From NCBI GenBank assembly GCA_034090045.1, contig JAXDTI010000007.1:34425-98424 (forward strand): a DNA stretch of 64,000 nt, written 5' to 3'. A program made the position numbers and the translations under genes. Position 1 is the stretch's first letter. The number at the start of each line of letters is the position of its first letter. Shown here piece after piece: positions 8,654 to 17,291 of this stretch. The notes beneath the pieces are model-generated. The model saw only the letters and a program-made list of their open reading frames with translations. It made no database searches and was not told where the DNA came from. This DNA comes from JAXDTI01 sp034090045. Its GTDB lineage: Bacteria; Actinomycetota; Actinomycetes; Actinomycetales; Actinomycetaceae.

Positions 8654-10581
8654 ACGAGGCAGCCCGAGAGCACAGCACACACCCCCCCGCTGGTTCCACG
8701 CTCGCGGAGGCGCTCGCCGGCTTAGACGCTATACACCTGGTGGGTTTGCGAGCCCACGGTCACCACGGGGTACAGGAAAATGAGCGTGAAGAGGGACAGG
8801 TTTTTCGGCTAGACCTGGATCTGTTCACCGACACTCGCCCCGGCGCGAAAAGTGATGACCTGAACGACACAGTTGACTATTCGGCGCTCGCTGAGCGTGC
8901 CCTGCAGGTGCTCGCGGGGGAACCCTCAAACCTGATTGAACAGGTAGCACAACGGATTGCCGATGCCGCACTAGAATTTCGGAGCGTGCGAGTGGTGCGG
9001 GTGCGACTACACAAACCACAGGCACCAATACCCGCCACCTTCGATGATGTGGCGATAACCATTTGGCGGACACGCACCGACACGCACCCCGAAAACTCCG
9101 GCAGTGGGGAACGTGAAGCGCCCCAGGCCACAACCGTGCCCGGCAGTCGCGAAACCGCCGAGTTGGAAGCAGCCATTAGCGCCGATGCTGACGTTCTGCG
9201 GCAGGCTCCGGACGGACCGCGAGAGGTGGTGCTCGCCCTCGGAGCAAACCTGGGTAATCCGGCGCGCACCCTGCGCGCCGCCTTGAAAGCCCTCGGCAGG
9301 ATTCAAGGAATCGGAATTGACCGTGTTTCACCGCTGATGAGAACTGCTCCGGTGCTTGCGGCTGGGCAGGAGCCGCAACCGGAATACTACAACGCGGTCA
9401 TATCTATACAAACCCTGCTTTCGCCACTGGAGCTGCTCGCCGCTGTTCAGGCAGTTGAGGCAGAACACGGGCGCGACCGCAGCCCGGAAACACCGCGGTG
9501 GGCATCCCGCACCCTCGACATCGACATCATCCAATACCAGGGTGTGATAAGTGCCGAGGAGCAGCTCACCCTGCCGCATCCGAGAGCCGGACAGCGTGCT
9601 TTCGTGCTGTTGCCCTGGTCGCTGATGGATCCTCAAGCGCGACTGCTAGGCGCGGCACGTGCCGGGGCTAAAGCTGCCGTTGGGCAACCCGAAGTCACCG
9701 AGGAGGTGGTGGCGCTCGCCGAGTTGGCGCCCGACCGAGACGGGGTCTTGGAGATATGGACAGACTGGACCGGTCCGGATCGGGCAGAGACAGATTTCGC
9801 GCCCGAGACCGGGCTGATTCCACTGCCCAGATGGTCCGCTATCGCGGATGCTCACCCGGTACGCATTGTCGATGAGGTTGACCTGGCTCCCTCCCCAGCC
9901 CCCAAAACCGATATTCCGGCAGCCCAAGAGACTCGCGGCTCCTCCACAAGCACCGACCAGACCCCGATCGCAACCCAGTATGTACAGCAACGTAAACCCC
10001 TGTGGCAACGCATCAAAGAGTTTTTTACCGGTCCGGAGCCACTGCCGGAAACTGAGCAGGTGGCAGCTCCCGTAACCATGCCGACTGAAGCTATCAACGA
10101 AACTTCTGTAGAGCGAGACCCAACAGAGACTGCCGCTGTCGAGCCTACTGTTGAGCCTGCTGCTGAGCCTGCTGTTGAGTCGGTGCTCGAAGCCGAGGAA
10201 CCTCCGGCAGCCCCGGCGCGGCGCAGCGTGTTTAACCTGCCGGTGTCCCCCACAGGTTCCGAGAATCCAGAACCCCAACCGGAACCTATAACGCAAATGC
10301 CGCAGTGGTATGACGTTGGCGAATCGGTCAGCCACGCCGCCGAAATTGATCCTGCCGTATCCGGGGTGTTGCCGAGTATCCCGGACGTGCCCCGGGTGCG
10401 TGACACCGCCCAGATTGAGGTGGCGGACGTTGTTGAGGCTATTGACGAGGCGCGCTCCACCACGACAAACCGCCGTTCAATCATACGCCCGACAACCACC
10501 GGCACAATCCCCGTGGTAAAGGTGACACCCCAGTCCGGAGGACGGCACGCCGCCGAACCCGGTGTTGCAGACGCGTCCTGA
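8650..10581 (+). CDS. folBK: Bifunctional dihydroneopterin aldolase / HPPK with long disordered tail
   Basis: A fusion of two consecutive folate enzymes, 643 residues. Residues ~25-142 are dihydroneopterin aldolase (G-L-R-A-H-G-H-H-G-V at 32-41, then the N-L-I-E-Q-V-A stretch). Residues ~190-335 are 6-hydroxymethyl-7,8-dihydropterin pyrophosphokinase, with A-L-G-A-N-L-G-N near 195 and the magnesium motif R-T-L-D-I-D-I near 287-293. The remaining ~300 residues are not needed for either activity: a Glu/Pro/Ala-rich, repeat-like, probably disordered tail with a short basic/aromatic island (KPLWQRIKEFF). AAGGAGG lies five bases before ATG 8650, which overlaps the folP stop as ATGA. FolB-FolK fusion is known in actinobacteria; the tail length is unusual. 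Confidence 0.93.
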   Translation: MNEAAREHSTHPPAGSTLAEALAGLDAIHLVGLRAHGHHGVQENEREEGQVFRLDLDLFTDTRPGAKSDDLNDTVDYSALAERALQVLAGEPSNLIEQVAQRIADAALEFRSVRVVRVRLHKPQAPIPATFDDVAITIWRTRTDTHPENSGSGEREAPQATTVPGSRETAELEAAISADADVLRQAPDGPREVVLALGANLGNPARTLRAALKALGRIQGIGIDRVSPLMRTAPVLAAGQEPQPEYYNAVISIQTLLSPLELLAAVQAVEAEHGRDRSPETPRWASRTLDIDIIQYQGVISAEEQLTLPHPRAGQRAFVLLPWSLMDPQARLLGAARAGAKAAVGQPEVTEEVVALAELAPDRDGVLEIWTDWTGPDRAETDFAPETGLIPLPRWSAIADAHPVRIVDEVDLAPSPAPKTDIPAAQETRGSSTSTDQTPIATQYVQQRKPLWQRIKEFFTGPEPLPETEQVAAPVTMPTEAINETSVERDPTETAAVEPTVEPAAEPAVESVLEAEEPPAAPARRSVFNLPVSPTGSENPEPQPEPITQMPQWYDVGESVSHAAEIDPAVSGVLPSIPDVPRVRDTAQIEVADVVEAIDEARSTTTNRRSIIRPTTTGTIPVVKVTPQSGGRHAAEPGVADAS

Positions 10582-10592
10582 ACAGGGCAGAC

Positions 10593-11081
10593 ATGAGGAG
10601 AATTCGGTTCTGGGTGCTGGCTGTGATAGTCGTGTTCACCTGGGTGGTTTCGGCGGCGGCGCTGCTGGTGGTCATTCGGGGCGGTGGAACGCCGATGCTG
10701 ATTCAACCAGCGGCAGCGGGGGTTGTTTTTTTGCTGATAGTGCCGTTGCTGCTCGCCGGCAGGGAAGTGCGGCGCCTGAAACGGCACGAAAAAACCCGGA
10801 TGACACCGATTGCTGCAGCGCAGGTTGCCCTGGCGGCGCAATCCGTTGAGCTGGTCGGTGCCGCGGTGCTCGGGTATCTTGCTGCCCAGGTTATGGTGGC
10901 GGTTCTAGGAGCCGATACTTCGTTGATGGCGCGGCAGTTACTCGGCTCAGTTCTCGCGCTAGTAGCGATGTTTGTGCTGGTGGTTGCCGCTCATATTGTT
11001 GAGGGCTGGTGCGTGATTGACGATGAGGATGAGCACGGGGCTGCCTCCGGCTCTCCGGCTTCCCCCGCCCCCGCCTGCTAG
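10593..11081 (+). CDS. DUF3180 family membrane protein
   Basis: A 162-residue integral membrane protein with about four hydrophobic segments (near 5-28, 34-53, 74-98, 108-135) and a short charged, then Ser/Pro/Ala-rich C-terminus. DUF3180 proteins commonly follow folK in actinobacteria, and this gene starts 11 bases after folBK, so it belongs to the folate operon by position. Its function is unknown; nothing in it suggests a catalytic motif. Confidence 0.8.
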   Translation: MRRIRFWVLAVIVVFTWVVSAAALLVVIRGGGTPMLIQPAAAGVVFLLIVPLLLAGREVRRLKRHEKTRMTPIAAAQVALAAQSVELVGAAVLGYLAAQVMVAVLGADTSLMARQLLGSVLALVAMFVLVVAAHIVEGWCVIDDEDEHGAASGSPASPAPAC

Positions 11082-11091
11082 TTCCCCTCCT

Positions 11092-11285
11092 TCCTAATCT
11101 CTCTCCCTGCCCCGGTCTCCACGCCTTTCCTTTCAAACCTCCTCTCTTTCTCCCTCCTTCCAAACCCTTTCCTTTCAGACCTCTTCTCTTTCTCCCCCCT
11201 CCACCCCCCTCCTTCCAAACCCTTTCCTTTCAAACCTCTTCTCTTTCTCCCCCCCCCCTCCAAACCCCTTCCTTTCTGCCCTCCC
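11092..11285. repeat. Polypyrimidine (polypurine on minus strand) imperfect tandem repeat
   Basis: Between DUF3180 and the queuosine transporter gene the plus strand is almost purely C and T. Three to four imperfect copies of a 42-55-bp unit beginning CCTTTCCTTTCAAACC start at about 11124, 11166, 11221 and 11263, with a run of nine to ten C near 11251. No coding sense is apparent; reading frames crossing it are low-complexity. Such mirror-like homopurine/homopyrimidine DNA can form triplexes. A similar polypurine tract stands beside the related palindrome at 37.2 kb. Confidence 0.85.
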
Positions 11286-11312
11286 GCCGACTCCCTGGGG
11301 AGAGAGGTCGAA

Positions 11313-11382
11313 CACAACTCTGGAGATTTTGTCAATAAGTGCCTCTTTTTGGTGGTTTCAGAGCAAAATCTCCAGAGTTGTG
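11313..11382. repeat. 18-bp perfect inverted repeat, copy 1 of a dispersed palindromic element
   Basis: Left arm CACAACTCTGGAGATTTT (11313-11330) and its exact complement (11365-11382) are separated by 34 bases. The same outer and inner words recur in the intergenic region at 37145-37223, about 73-79 bases long in both cases and in both cases next to a polypurine tract on the same relative side. It could form a long hairpin in RNA. It has no T-run, so it is not a normal intrinsic terminator. Confidence 0.85.
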
Positions 11383-11486
11383 CACAGGGGGAGGCCGGTG
11401 TGGGGCGTTGTGCTAGAGTGGGTGCGTCAGCTCCGGTGGCAGAGTTGCTGACATAACCGATGTCTTTATCCCTTATAGGACCGATA

Positions 11487-12173
11487 ATGAGCGCCACCGA
11501 AGCCCCCGAAACTGTCCCTGACGACCATGCCCCCCAGGTTCGTTACCGATACTTTGACCTGGTAGTGGCCGCCTTTGTTGGGCTGCTGCTAATCTCGAAT
11601 GTTGCCGCCACCAAATCTATCGAGCTTGATTTCAATCTCTTTGCGCTGGTAGCAGATGGTGGGGCGATCTGCTTCCCAATGACCTATATCCTCGGTGACG
11701 TGCTCACCGAGATCTATGGGCTACGCCGAGCGCGGCGCGTGATATTCACCGGATTTGCGCTGTCGATCCTGGCTGCACTGGTGTTCCTGGCGGTTCAGTC
11801 CGCGCCGCCCTCCGCCAGCTATGAGAACCAGGAGGCCTTCGAGGCGGTGCTCGGGTTCGTTCCGCGTATCGTAGCCGCCTCCCTGATCGGTTATGTAGCC
11901 GGGCAGCTACTGAATGCAACCGTGTTGGCCTGGATCAAGCAGCGGTTCGGACCGCGCCGACTGTGGGTGCGGCTGCTCGGTTCAACGCTTGTGGGGGAGC
12001 TGGCAGATACCGCACTGTTTTGCACAATCGCTTTCGCCGGGGTGATGGGCCGCGGCGAGTTCCTCAACTACATAGTCACCGGATACGTCTATAAGTGCAC
12101 GGTAGAGTTGGTGCTGCTGCCAGTGACCTATCGGGTGATTGCCTGGTTCCGCCGTCACGAGCAGCTCGACTAA
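11487..12173 (+). CDS. Queuosine precursor transporter (YhhQ/VUT family)
   Basis: A polytopic membrane protein of 228 residues with about six membrane segments, matching the DUF165/YhhQ family that imports queuine or preQ bases. Family features include G-A-I-C-F-P-M-T-Y-I-L-G-D near 53-65 followed by E-x-Y-G. The adjacent tgt gene, 9 bases downstream, uses such bases, which supports the assignment as a queuosine-salvage pair. The start is ATG 11487, preceded by AGGA; an upstream in-frame ATG at 11460 has no visible ribosome-binding site. No preQ1 riboswitch was recognisable upstream. Confidence 0.88.
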   Translation: MSATEAPETVPDDHAPQVRYRYFDLVVAAFVGLLLISNVAATKSIELDFNLFALVADGGAICFPMTYILGDVLTEIYGLRRARRVIFTGFALSILAALVFLAVQSAPPSASYENQEAFEAVLGFVPRIVAASLIGYVAGQLLNATVLAWIKQRFGPRRLWVRLLGSTLVGELADTALFCTIAFAGVMGRGEFLNYIVTGYVYKCTVELVLLPVTYRVIAWFRRHEQLD

Positions 12174-12182
12174 ACTCAAAGC
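12171..12182 (+). promoter_or_regulatory. Leaderless-type -10 before tgt
   Basis: TAAACT at 12171-12176 begins in the stop codon of the transporter gene and is followed by six bases and GTG 12183. It could give tgt its own leaderless transcript in addition to read-through from the transporter gene. Confidence 0.4.
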
Positions 12183-13496
12183 GTGACAATGATGATTCAG
12201 CAACCCGACAAGATGTTCCAGGTCACCGCGCGCCTTGACTCCGGCAGCGTGACCGGAGCAGGCGTCCCGAGGGGGCGCGCCGGAATCATAACCACAGCTC
12301 ACGGCATTATTGAAACCCCGGCTTTTATCCCTGTCGGAACCAAAGCGACCGTGAAATCCCTGCAACCAAGGGACGTTGCCGAACTCGGTGCGCAAGCGGT
12401 GCTAGCCAATGCCTATCACCTGTACCTGCAACCCGGCTCGGATCTGATTGATGAGGCAGGCGGCTTGGGGCGTTTCATGAACTGGTCGGGACCTACTTTC
12501 ACTGATTCTGGTGGGTTCCAGGTTATGAGCCTCGGTTCGGGATATAAAAAGGTCTTGACCGCGCAATTTGCGGGTTCTGCTGGTGGCGCGGTTCGCGGTG
12601 TCGCCGACACGCAGACGGATGACGGCAAGCAGCGGCGTGCCTTTGTTGATGATGACGGTGTGAACTTCAAATCCCATATTGACGGCTCACAGCACCGTTT
12701 CACCCCCGAGGTGTCTATGCAGGTGCAGCACCAAATAGGAGCCGATATTATCTTTGCTTTCGACGAGCTCACGACACTGCTGAACTCGCGCGCCTACCAG
12801 GAGGAGTCGCTGGAGCGCACCCGCCGTTGGGCGGAGCGCTGCCTGGTTGAGCATCGCCGGCTCACGGAGGAGAGTTTTGGGAAACCCTATCAGTCACTTT
12901 TCGGGGTGGTGCAGGGCGCACAGCATGAGGACCTGCGCCGAAAAGCCGCCCGTGACCTGGCGTTAATGCAGGTTAAGGGGCAAAGGTTTGACGGTTTCGG
13001 GATTGGCGGTGCACTGGAAAAAGACCGGCTCGGCGAAATAGTCGGATGGGTGGTTGAGGAGTTCGATGCGATTGACGGGACAGAGCATTCCAGACCGCGA
13101 CACCTGCTCGGCATTTCGGAACCGAACGACCTGTTTGCGGCTATCTCCGCAGGTGCCGACACTTTTGATTGCGTCTCGCCCTCCCGGGTTGCCCGTACCG
13201 GGGCAATGTATACCCGCCGTGGGAGGGTGAACCTGTCGCGTGCCGAGTTCCGCCGAGATTTTCGACCAATCGACCCCGAATGTGACTGTGTGACCTGTCA
13301 AAACTATTCGCGCGCTTATCTGCGGCACCTGTTCAAGGCCGATGAGATTCTCGGTAAAACCCTGCTCACCATTCATAACGAGTTTTTCGTTGTGCATCTC
13401 GTTGCGCGCATCCGCCAGTCAATTATTGACGGAGACTTCGAGGAGCTGCGCGCCGAGGTTCTGGGTCGCTACTACGGTTCCTGCAGCGCGGATTGA
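12183..13496 (+). CDS. tgt: tRNA-guanine transglycosylase (queuine tRNA-ribosyltransferase)
   Basis: Exchanges G34 of GUN-anticodon tRNAs for a 7-deazaguanine base. 437 residues. Asp108 in T-D-S-G-G-F-Q-V is the general base, and Asp329 in the T-F-D-C-V-S-P-S-R-x-A-R stretch is the expected nucleophile. The zinc site is Cys-x-Cys-x2-Cys near 366-371 with a His about 26 residues later (T-I-H-N-E-F). No preQ0/preQ1 synthesis gene lies in the window; pairing with a YhhQ transporter suggests the organism salvages the base rather than making it. GTG 12183 is used; ATG 12189 and 12192 are close alternatives. Confidence 0.95.
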   Translation: MTMMIQQPDKMFQVTARLDSGSVTGAGVPRGRAGIITTAHGIIETPAFIPVGTKATVKSLQPRDVAELGAQAVLANAYHLYLQPGSDLIDEAGGLGRFMNWSGPTFTDSGGFQVMSLGSGYKKVLTAQFAGSAGGAVRGVADTQTDDGKQRRAFVDDDGVNFKSHIDGSQHRFTPEVSMQVQHQIGADIIFAFDELTTLLNSRAYQEESLERTRRWAERCLVEHRRLTEESFGKPYQSLFGVVQGAQHEDLRRKAARDLALMQVKGQRFDGFGIGGALEKDRLGEIVGWVVEEFDAIDGTEHSRPRHLLGISEPNDLFAAISAGADTFDCVSPSRVARTGAMYTRRGRVNLSRAEFRRDFRPIDPECDCVTCQNYSRAYLRHLFKADEILGKTLLTIHNEFFVVHLVARIRQSIIDGDFEELRAEVLGRYYGSCSAD

Positions 13497-13506
13497 TTCC
13501 AGCTTC

Positions 13507-14361
13507 TCAGAGGAGCTTTTCGGCGAGCGCGGTTAGCACTTTGTCAGAATCGGCTTCAATCTTCAGGTTAGCCATTTGATCCGCCTGGGTCGGCCCGCGG
13601 TTTATGACTATCAGTTTTGCGCCAGCACCATCCGCGCCGCGCCCGTTGTGGAGCGCCTCAAGAACCACATACATACCCGTCATCACCAGCAGCGATGATC
13701 CTACAACGAGCGCCACGTCAGCCTGGCGGGCAAGCGCATAGGCTCCATCCATCGCCGCGCTCGGCAGCGCCTCCTCAAAAAAGACCACCGCCGGTTTCAA
13801 CAGACCCCCGCAGTTTTCACAGGGGGCCAATACGAAACGCGAACGTTCCGCCGCCGCCCGGTCAGCCTCCGCCAACACCGCCACGTGCGCCGGATCCGGA
13901 TCAGCCACCACGTTCGGATTCAACCGGGCTAGTCGGGGCGCTAAACGTTCCCGCTGTGTCACCTCCCCACAGTCGGTACACACCACTCGCGCAAAAGAAC
14001 CATGTAACTCGAAACAGTTCCGCGATCCGGCACGCCGATGCAGGTCGTCAATGTTTTGAGTAGCTACACCGTTTACCAGCCCCGCCTCCTCCAGGCGTGC
14101 CAACGCCAGGTGCCCCGCAGTCGGCCTGATCGCCGCCATTGCCTCCCAAGTCTCCTGGTTGCGTTGCCAGACCCAACGCTGCCACACCGGGTCAGAAACA
14201 AACATCGGATAGGTCACCGAGGGCTTCTCGCCGCCACCCGAACCCCGATAGTCCGGGATCCCGGCATCCGTGGAAATCCCGGCACCCGTGATCGCCACCG
14301 TCCGTGCCCCGCGCATCAACTCTGCCGCCCGGTCTATCTGCCGTTCCAATTCAGTGTCCAT
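13507..14361 (-). CDS. SIR2 family NAD-dependent protein deacylase
   Basis: A cytoplasmic sirtuin that removes acyl groups from lysines using NAD. The 284 residues include the Rossmann signature GAGIS (26-30), the T-Q-N-I-D-D-L-H motif near 100, the catalytic His in L-H-G-S near 120, and two Cys-x2-Cys pairs for the structural zinc. Insertions resemble the class II/bacterial group; the exact acyl specificity cannot be told. It converges on tgt with 10 bases between the stops. GATAAT lies six bases before the ATG, suggesting a leaderless transcript. Confidence 0.92.
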   Translation of the reverse strand: MDTELERQIDRAAELMRGARTVAITGAGISTDAGIPDYRGSGGGEKPSVTYPMFVSDPVWQRWVWQRNQETWEAMAAIRPTAGHLALARLEEAGLVNGVATQNIDDLHRRAGSRNCFELHGSFARVVCTDCGEVTQRERLAPRLARLNPNVVADPDPAHVAVLAEADRAAAERSRFVLAPCENCGGLLKPAVVFFEEALPSAAMDGAYALARQADVALVVGSSLLVMTGMYVVLEALHNGRGADGAGAKLIVINRGPTQADQMANLKIEADSDKVLTALAEKLL

Positions 14362-14373
14362 ACTCCGATTATC
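14362..14373 (-). promoter_or_regulatory. Leaderless-type -10 of the sirtuin gene
   Basis: On the minus strand GATAAT (14373-14368) is followed by six bases and the ATG at 14361. Confidence 0.45.
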
Positions 14374-14406
14374 GCGCCCGACCCGTACCGGCGAGCCGTA
14401 ATGGGA

Positions 14407-14418
14407 TAGGTTTTAGAG
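14407..14418 (+). promoter_or_regulatory. Leaderless-type -10 of the MFS gene
   Basis: TAGGTT at 14407-14412, six bases, then GTG 14419. No Shine-Dalgarno is present, which supports this GTG as start. Confidence 0.45.
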
Positions 14419-15702
14419 GTGGAAACCAGCAGCAAAGTCACCAGCCGTGCCCTCGAGGTATGGCTCGCCGCAATGCTGACCTATACTCTCGCGGTCGCCG
14501 CACGCACCTCGCTGGGTATGGCGAGTCTGCAAGCCATCGAGCGTTTCCACCTGGATGCAACCGGTCTGGCATCCTTTACGACCCTGCAGATTCTCGTCTA
14601 TGGTGGTATCCAAATCCCGATGGGGCGGATGCTTGACCGTTTCGGGCCCCGGCGGTTGCTTTGGGTCGGCGCACTAACAGTCGCGTTCGCTCAAGTCGGG
14701 ATGGCGATCGCCCCCAACTATCCGGCAGCGCTCGCGGTGCGGGTGCTGCTCGGCGCGGGGGATGCCACCGCTTTCATCTCGGTTATTCGGCTCTTGCCGT
14801 CCTGGTTCCCGATCCGCCGTGTACCACTGTTTACGCAGCTCACCTCGATGATAGGTCTGCTCGGACAGGTCATTTCTGCCTATCCTTTTCTCGGGTTGGT
14901 GCAGGTGGCGGGCTGGTCGCCGGCGTTCCTGATTATGGGAGGTTTAGGTTTCGCGGCAGCAATAATCGCCGTTCGCGGTGTCGCCGATCACCCCGTGAAA
15001 GAACCCAGCTGTGTGGAAAATAACCCCGCAACCTCGTCGCAGCGAAAGGGGCGAAGCCGCACCGAATTGGTTGAAGTGTTCCGCAACCCGTGGACCTGGT
15101 ACGGATTCTTTACCCACTGGTCCACCTGCGGTCTGCCGATGACCTTTACTCTGCTGTGGGGGGTGCCTTTCCTCGCTCGCGGCATGGGGTTATCCGCAGG
15201 TGTTGTCTCGGCGCTGATGGGCATGTATGTGGCGTGCAATATGGTTGAGGGGCCGATTATCGGAATAGCCTCTGCTGCTCGTCCGCATTCTCGGATAGTG
15301 ATGATTCTGGGAGCCAATTTCGCTGTCACTGCTGCCTGGATTGCGGTTCTTTGGCATCGTGAACCTCCTGGAATCGCCTGGGCAATAATGCTGATGATAG
15401 TGCTCTCGGCGGCAGGAATGATCTCGTCTCTGGCGTTCGACCTGGTGCGTGCCGGTGTTCCCGAGCGCATACTCGGCACCGGTATCGGCACTGCCAATAT
15501 GGGCGGTTTTGTCTGTGTGTTGCTCACGGTGTTCGCTATCGGGGTGGTGCTCGATATGCTGGCACCCGGAGGCGAGTGGTGTTGGGGGAGTATGCGTCTG
15601 GCTTTCCATGTGCAGGCGCTAACTTGGGTTATCGGTTTCCTCGGTGTAGTTTTCACTCATCTGCGTTGCCGCCGTACCCCGGCCTATATAACTATGCGCT
15701 AA
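14419..15702 (+). CDS. Major facilitator superfamily transporter
   Basis: A 427-residue membrane protein with twelve probable membrane helices in two bundles. The loop after helix 2 carries the MFS A-motif form G-R-M-L-D-R-F-G-P-R-R (about 71-81), and the helix 4-5 area has G-A-G-D-A-T. The substrate is not evident. It is a lone gene between a divergent sirtuin gene and an alanine symporter gene. Distantly related members are often annotated as nitrate/nitrite or sugar-phosphate carriers, but no diagnostic residues support those here. Confidence 0.85.
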   Translation: METSSKVTSRALEVWLAAMLTYTLAVAARTSLGMASLQAIERFHLDATGLASFTTLQILVYGGIQIPMGRMLDRFGPRRLLWVGALTVAFAQVGMAIAPNYPAALAVRVLLGAGDATAFISVIRLLPSWFPIRRVPLFTQLTSMIGLLGQVISAYPFLGLVQVAGWSPAFLIMGGLGFAAAIIAVRGVADHPVKEPSCVENNPATSSQRKGRSRTELVEVFRNPWTWYGFFTHWSTCGLPMTFTLLWGVPFLARGMGLSAGVVSALMGMYVACNMVEGPIIGIASAARPHSRIVMILGANFAVTAAWIAVLWHREPPGIAWAIMLMIVLSAAGMISSLAFDLVRAGVPERILGTGIGTANMGGFVCVLLTVFAIGVVLDMLAPGGEWCWGSMRLAFHVQALTWVIGFLGVVFTHLRCRRTPAYITMR

Positions 15703-15799
15703 CTATGCGGTGTGTCTTGTTTCTGTGGGCGTTTTTGGTGTTTGAGGGCGACAGCGGGCAAGATTAATAGGGTAAAGGCAATCGAGACAGGGAGGAACT

Positions 15800-17251
15800 A
15801 TGCTCGCTGGACTGGCTGACGGAATCAAGTTGGTGGCTGACTGGATCACGCTGCACATCACCATGTGGGTGCTGATCGGGGTTGGGCTGTTTTTGACCTG
15901 GGTGACTCGCGGCGTGCAGGTTCGCCTCTTTGGGCATATGTGGCACACCGTGTTCCACTCTCGTTCCGGCCATGGCTCCGGCATCAGTTCTTTCCAGGCT
16001 TTCACGATTTCGTTGGCCGCCCGCGTTGGTGTCGGCAACGTGTTTGGTGTCGCTGCGGCGCTCATGTTCGGCGGCCCGGGCGCGGTGTTTTGGATGTGGA
16101 TAGTGGCTCTGGTGGGCATGGCGACTTCTTTTATGGAGTCAACTCTGGCGCAGGTGTTCAAGCAGCCCGGTCGGCAGGGCACTTTCATTGGCGGTCCGGC
16201 ATACTATATGTGGAAGGGTGTCGGGTCGAGGGTTTACGGCGCGATATTCTCGATTATTGCGGTTGTGACCTGCGGTATTGTGATTACTTCGGTGCAGTCT
16301 AACGCTGTCGCCGGGGTGCTGATTGAACAGGGTGTGAAACCCTGGATCGCGGCGGCGCTGCTTTTTGCTTTCGCCGCGCCCATTATTCTCGGCGGTATCC
16401 GCTCGGTGGCTCGCGTCACCGAATGGATGGCTCCGATTATGGCTTTGCTCTATGTGATTATGGCGGTCGCGATACTGCTCATTAACCTGCCGCAGGTTCC
16501 GCACATTATCGGAATGATTTTCACTTCAGCTTTCACCGGTGAGGCTCTCGGCGGCGGAACTGTTGGCGGGATTTTTGCTGCAATCATCAACGGTACCCAA
16601 CGCGGCCTGTTCTCTAACGAGGCTGGACAGGGCACCGCCCCTAACGCTGCCGCCACTGCAACCGTCACCCATCCGGTGAAGCAGGGCATGATCCAGTCGC
16701 TCGGCGTGTTTGTTGACACCATCATCGTGTGTACCGCGACCGCGGTCGTTATCCTGTTGGCTGGCCCGAAAGTGTGGGGAGGGGAGGGAGTGAACCCGAA
16801 TAATCTCACTACGCTTTCCGTGGTGCATCACTTGGGCGGGTGGGCTGAGGTGCCGATGGCGCTGCTGATTGCGGTGTTGGCTTTCTCCTCGATTATTGCC
16901 GCCTATGTGTATTCAGACGTGAATATGGCTTTCGTTACCCGCGCCCCGTGGGCGACCTGGGTGGTGCGGGTCGTCTCGGTCGTGTCGGTGGTGGCGGGTG
17001 CACTGCTGGCGTTGCCGGTGGTGTGGAACGCTGTCGATATCGCGATGGCTGTCATGACGGTAACGAACCTGGTGGCGTTGGCTATCTTGTGGAAGTGGGG
17101 GGCTGGAGCGCTGCGTGACTATGAGGCGCAGCGCCGCGCGGGTGTGTTGGAGCCGGTGTTTGTTGGTCGCGGCAACAAGTTTTTGCCTGCAGATGTTCCT
17201 TCTGAAGTGTGGGATGAGGGCAAGGCTGCCGCGCTGGTTAATAAAGATTGA
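15800..17251 (+). CDS. Alanine or glycine:cation symporter (AGCS family)
   Basis: A 483-residue transporter of the AGCS family, taking up alanine or glycine with sodium or protons. The family signature G-x-G-N-x-x-G-V-A-A-A near 76-86, F-W-M-W at 95-98 and the F-S-N-E-A-G-Q-G-T-A-P-N-A-A stretch near 271-284 are all present, with about eleven membrane segments. GGGAGG lies five bases before ATG 15800. It converges on the protein mannosyltransferase gene, 40 bases apart. Confidence 0.93.
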   Translation: MLAGLADGIKLVADWITLHITMWVLIGVGLFLTWVTRGVQVRLFGHMWHTVFHSRSGHGSGISSFQAFTISLAARVGVGNVFGVAAALMFGGPGAVFWMWIVALVGMATSFMESTLAQVFKQPGRQGTFIGGPAYYMWKGVGSRVYGAIFSIIAVVTCGIVITSVQSNAVAGVLIEQGVKPWIAAALLFAFAAPIILGGIRSVARVTEWMAPIMALLYVIMAVAILLINLPQVPHIIGMIFTSAFTGEALGGGTVGGIFAAIINGTQRGLFSNEAGQGTAPNAAATATVTHPVKQGMIQSLGVFVDTIIVCTATAVVILLAGPKVWGGEGVNPNNLTTLSVVHHLGGWAEVPMALLIAVLAFSSIIAAYVYSDVNMAFVTRAPWATWVVRVVSVVSVVAGALLALPVVWNAVDIAMAVMTVTNLVALAILWKWGAGALRDYEAQRRAGVLEPVFVGRGNKFLPADVPSEVWDEGKAAALVNKD

Positions 17252-17291
17252 TTTACAGGCGGCTGCGCTTAACCTGTATCTGCGGCGGTTC

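Noticed and set aside
11400..11486. Possible preQ1 riboswitch before the queuosine precursor transporter
   Set aside because: I looked for the preQ1-I/II hairpin and its conserved A-rich tail and did not find them.
11078..11497. Minus-strand open frame across the polypyrimidine repeat, Gly/Arg/Lys-rich
   Set aside because: The translation is low-complexity output of the G/A repeat, with no start signal, and it continues through the palindrome into the 5' end of the opposite transporter gene.
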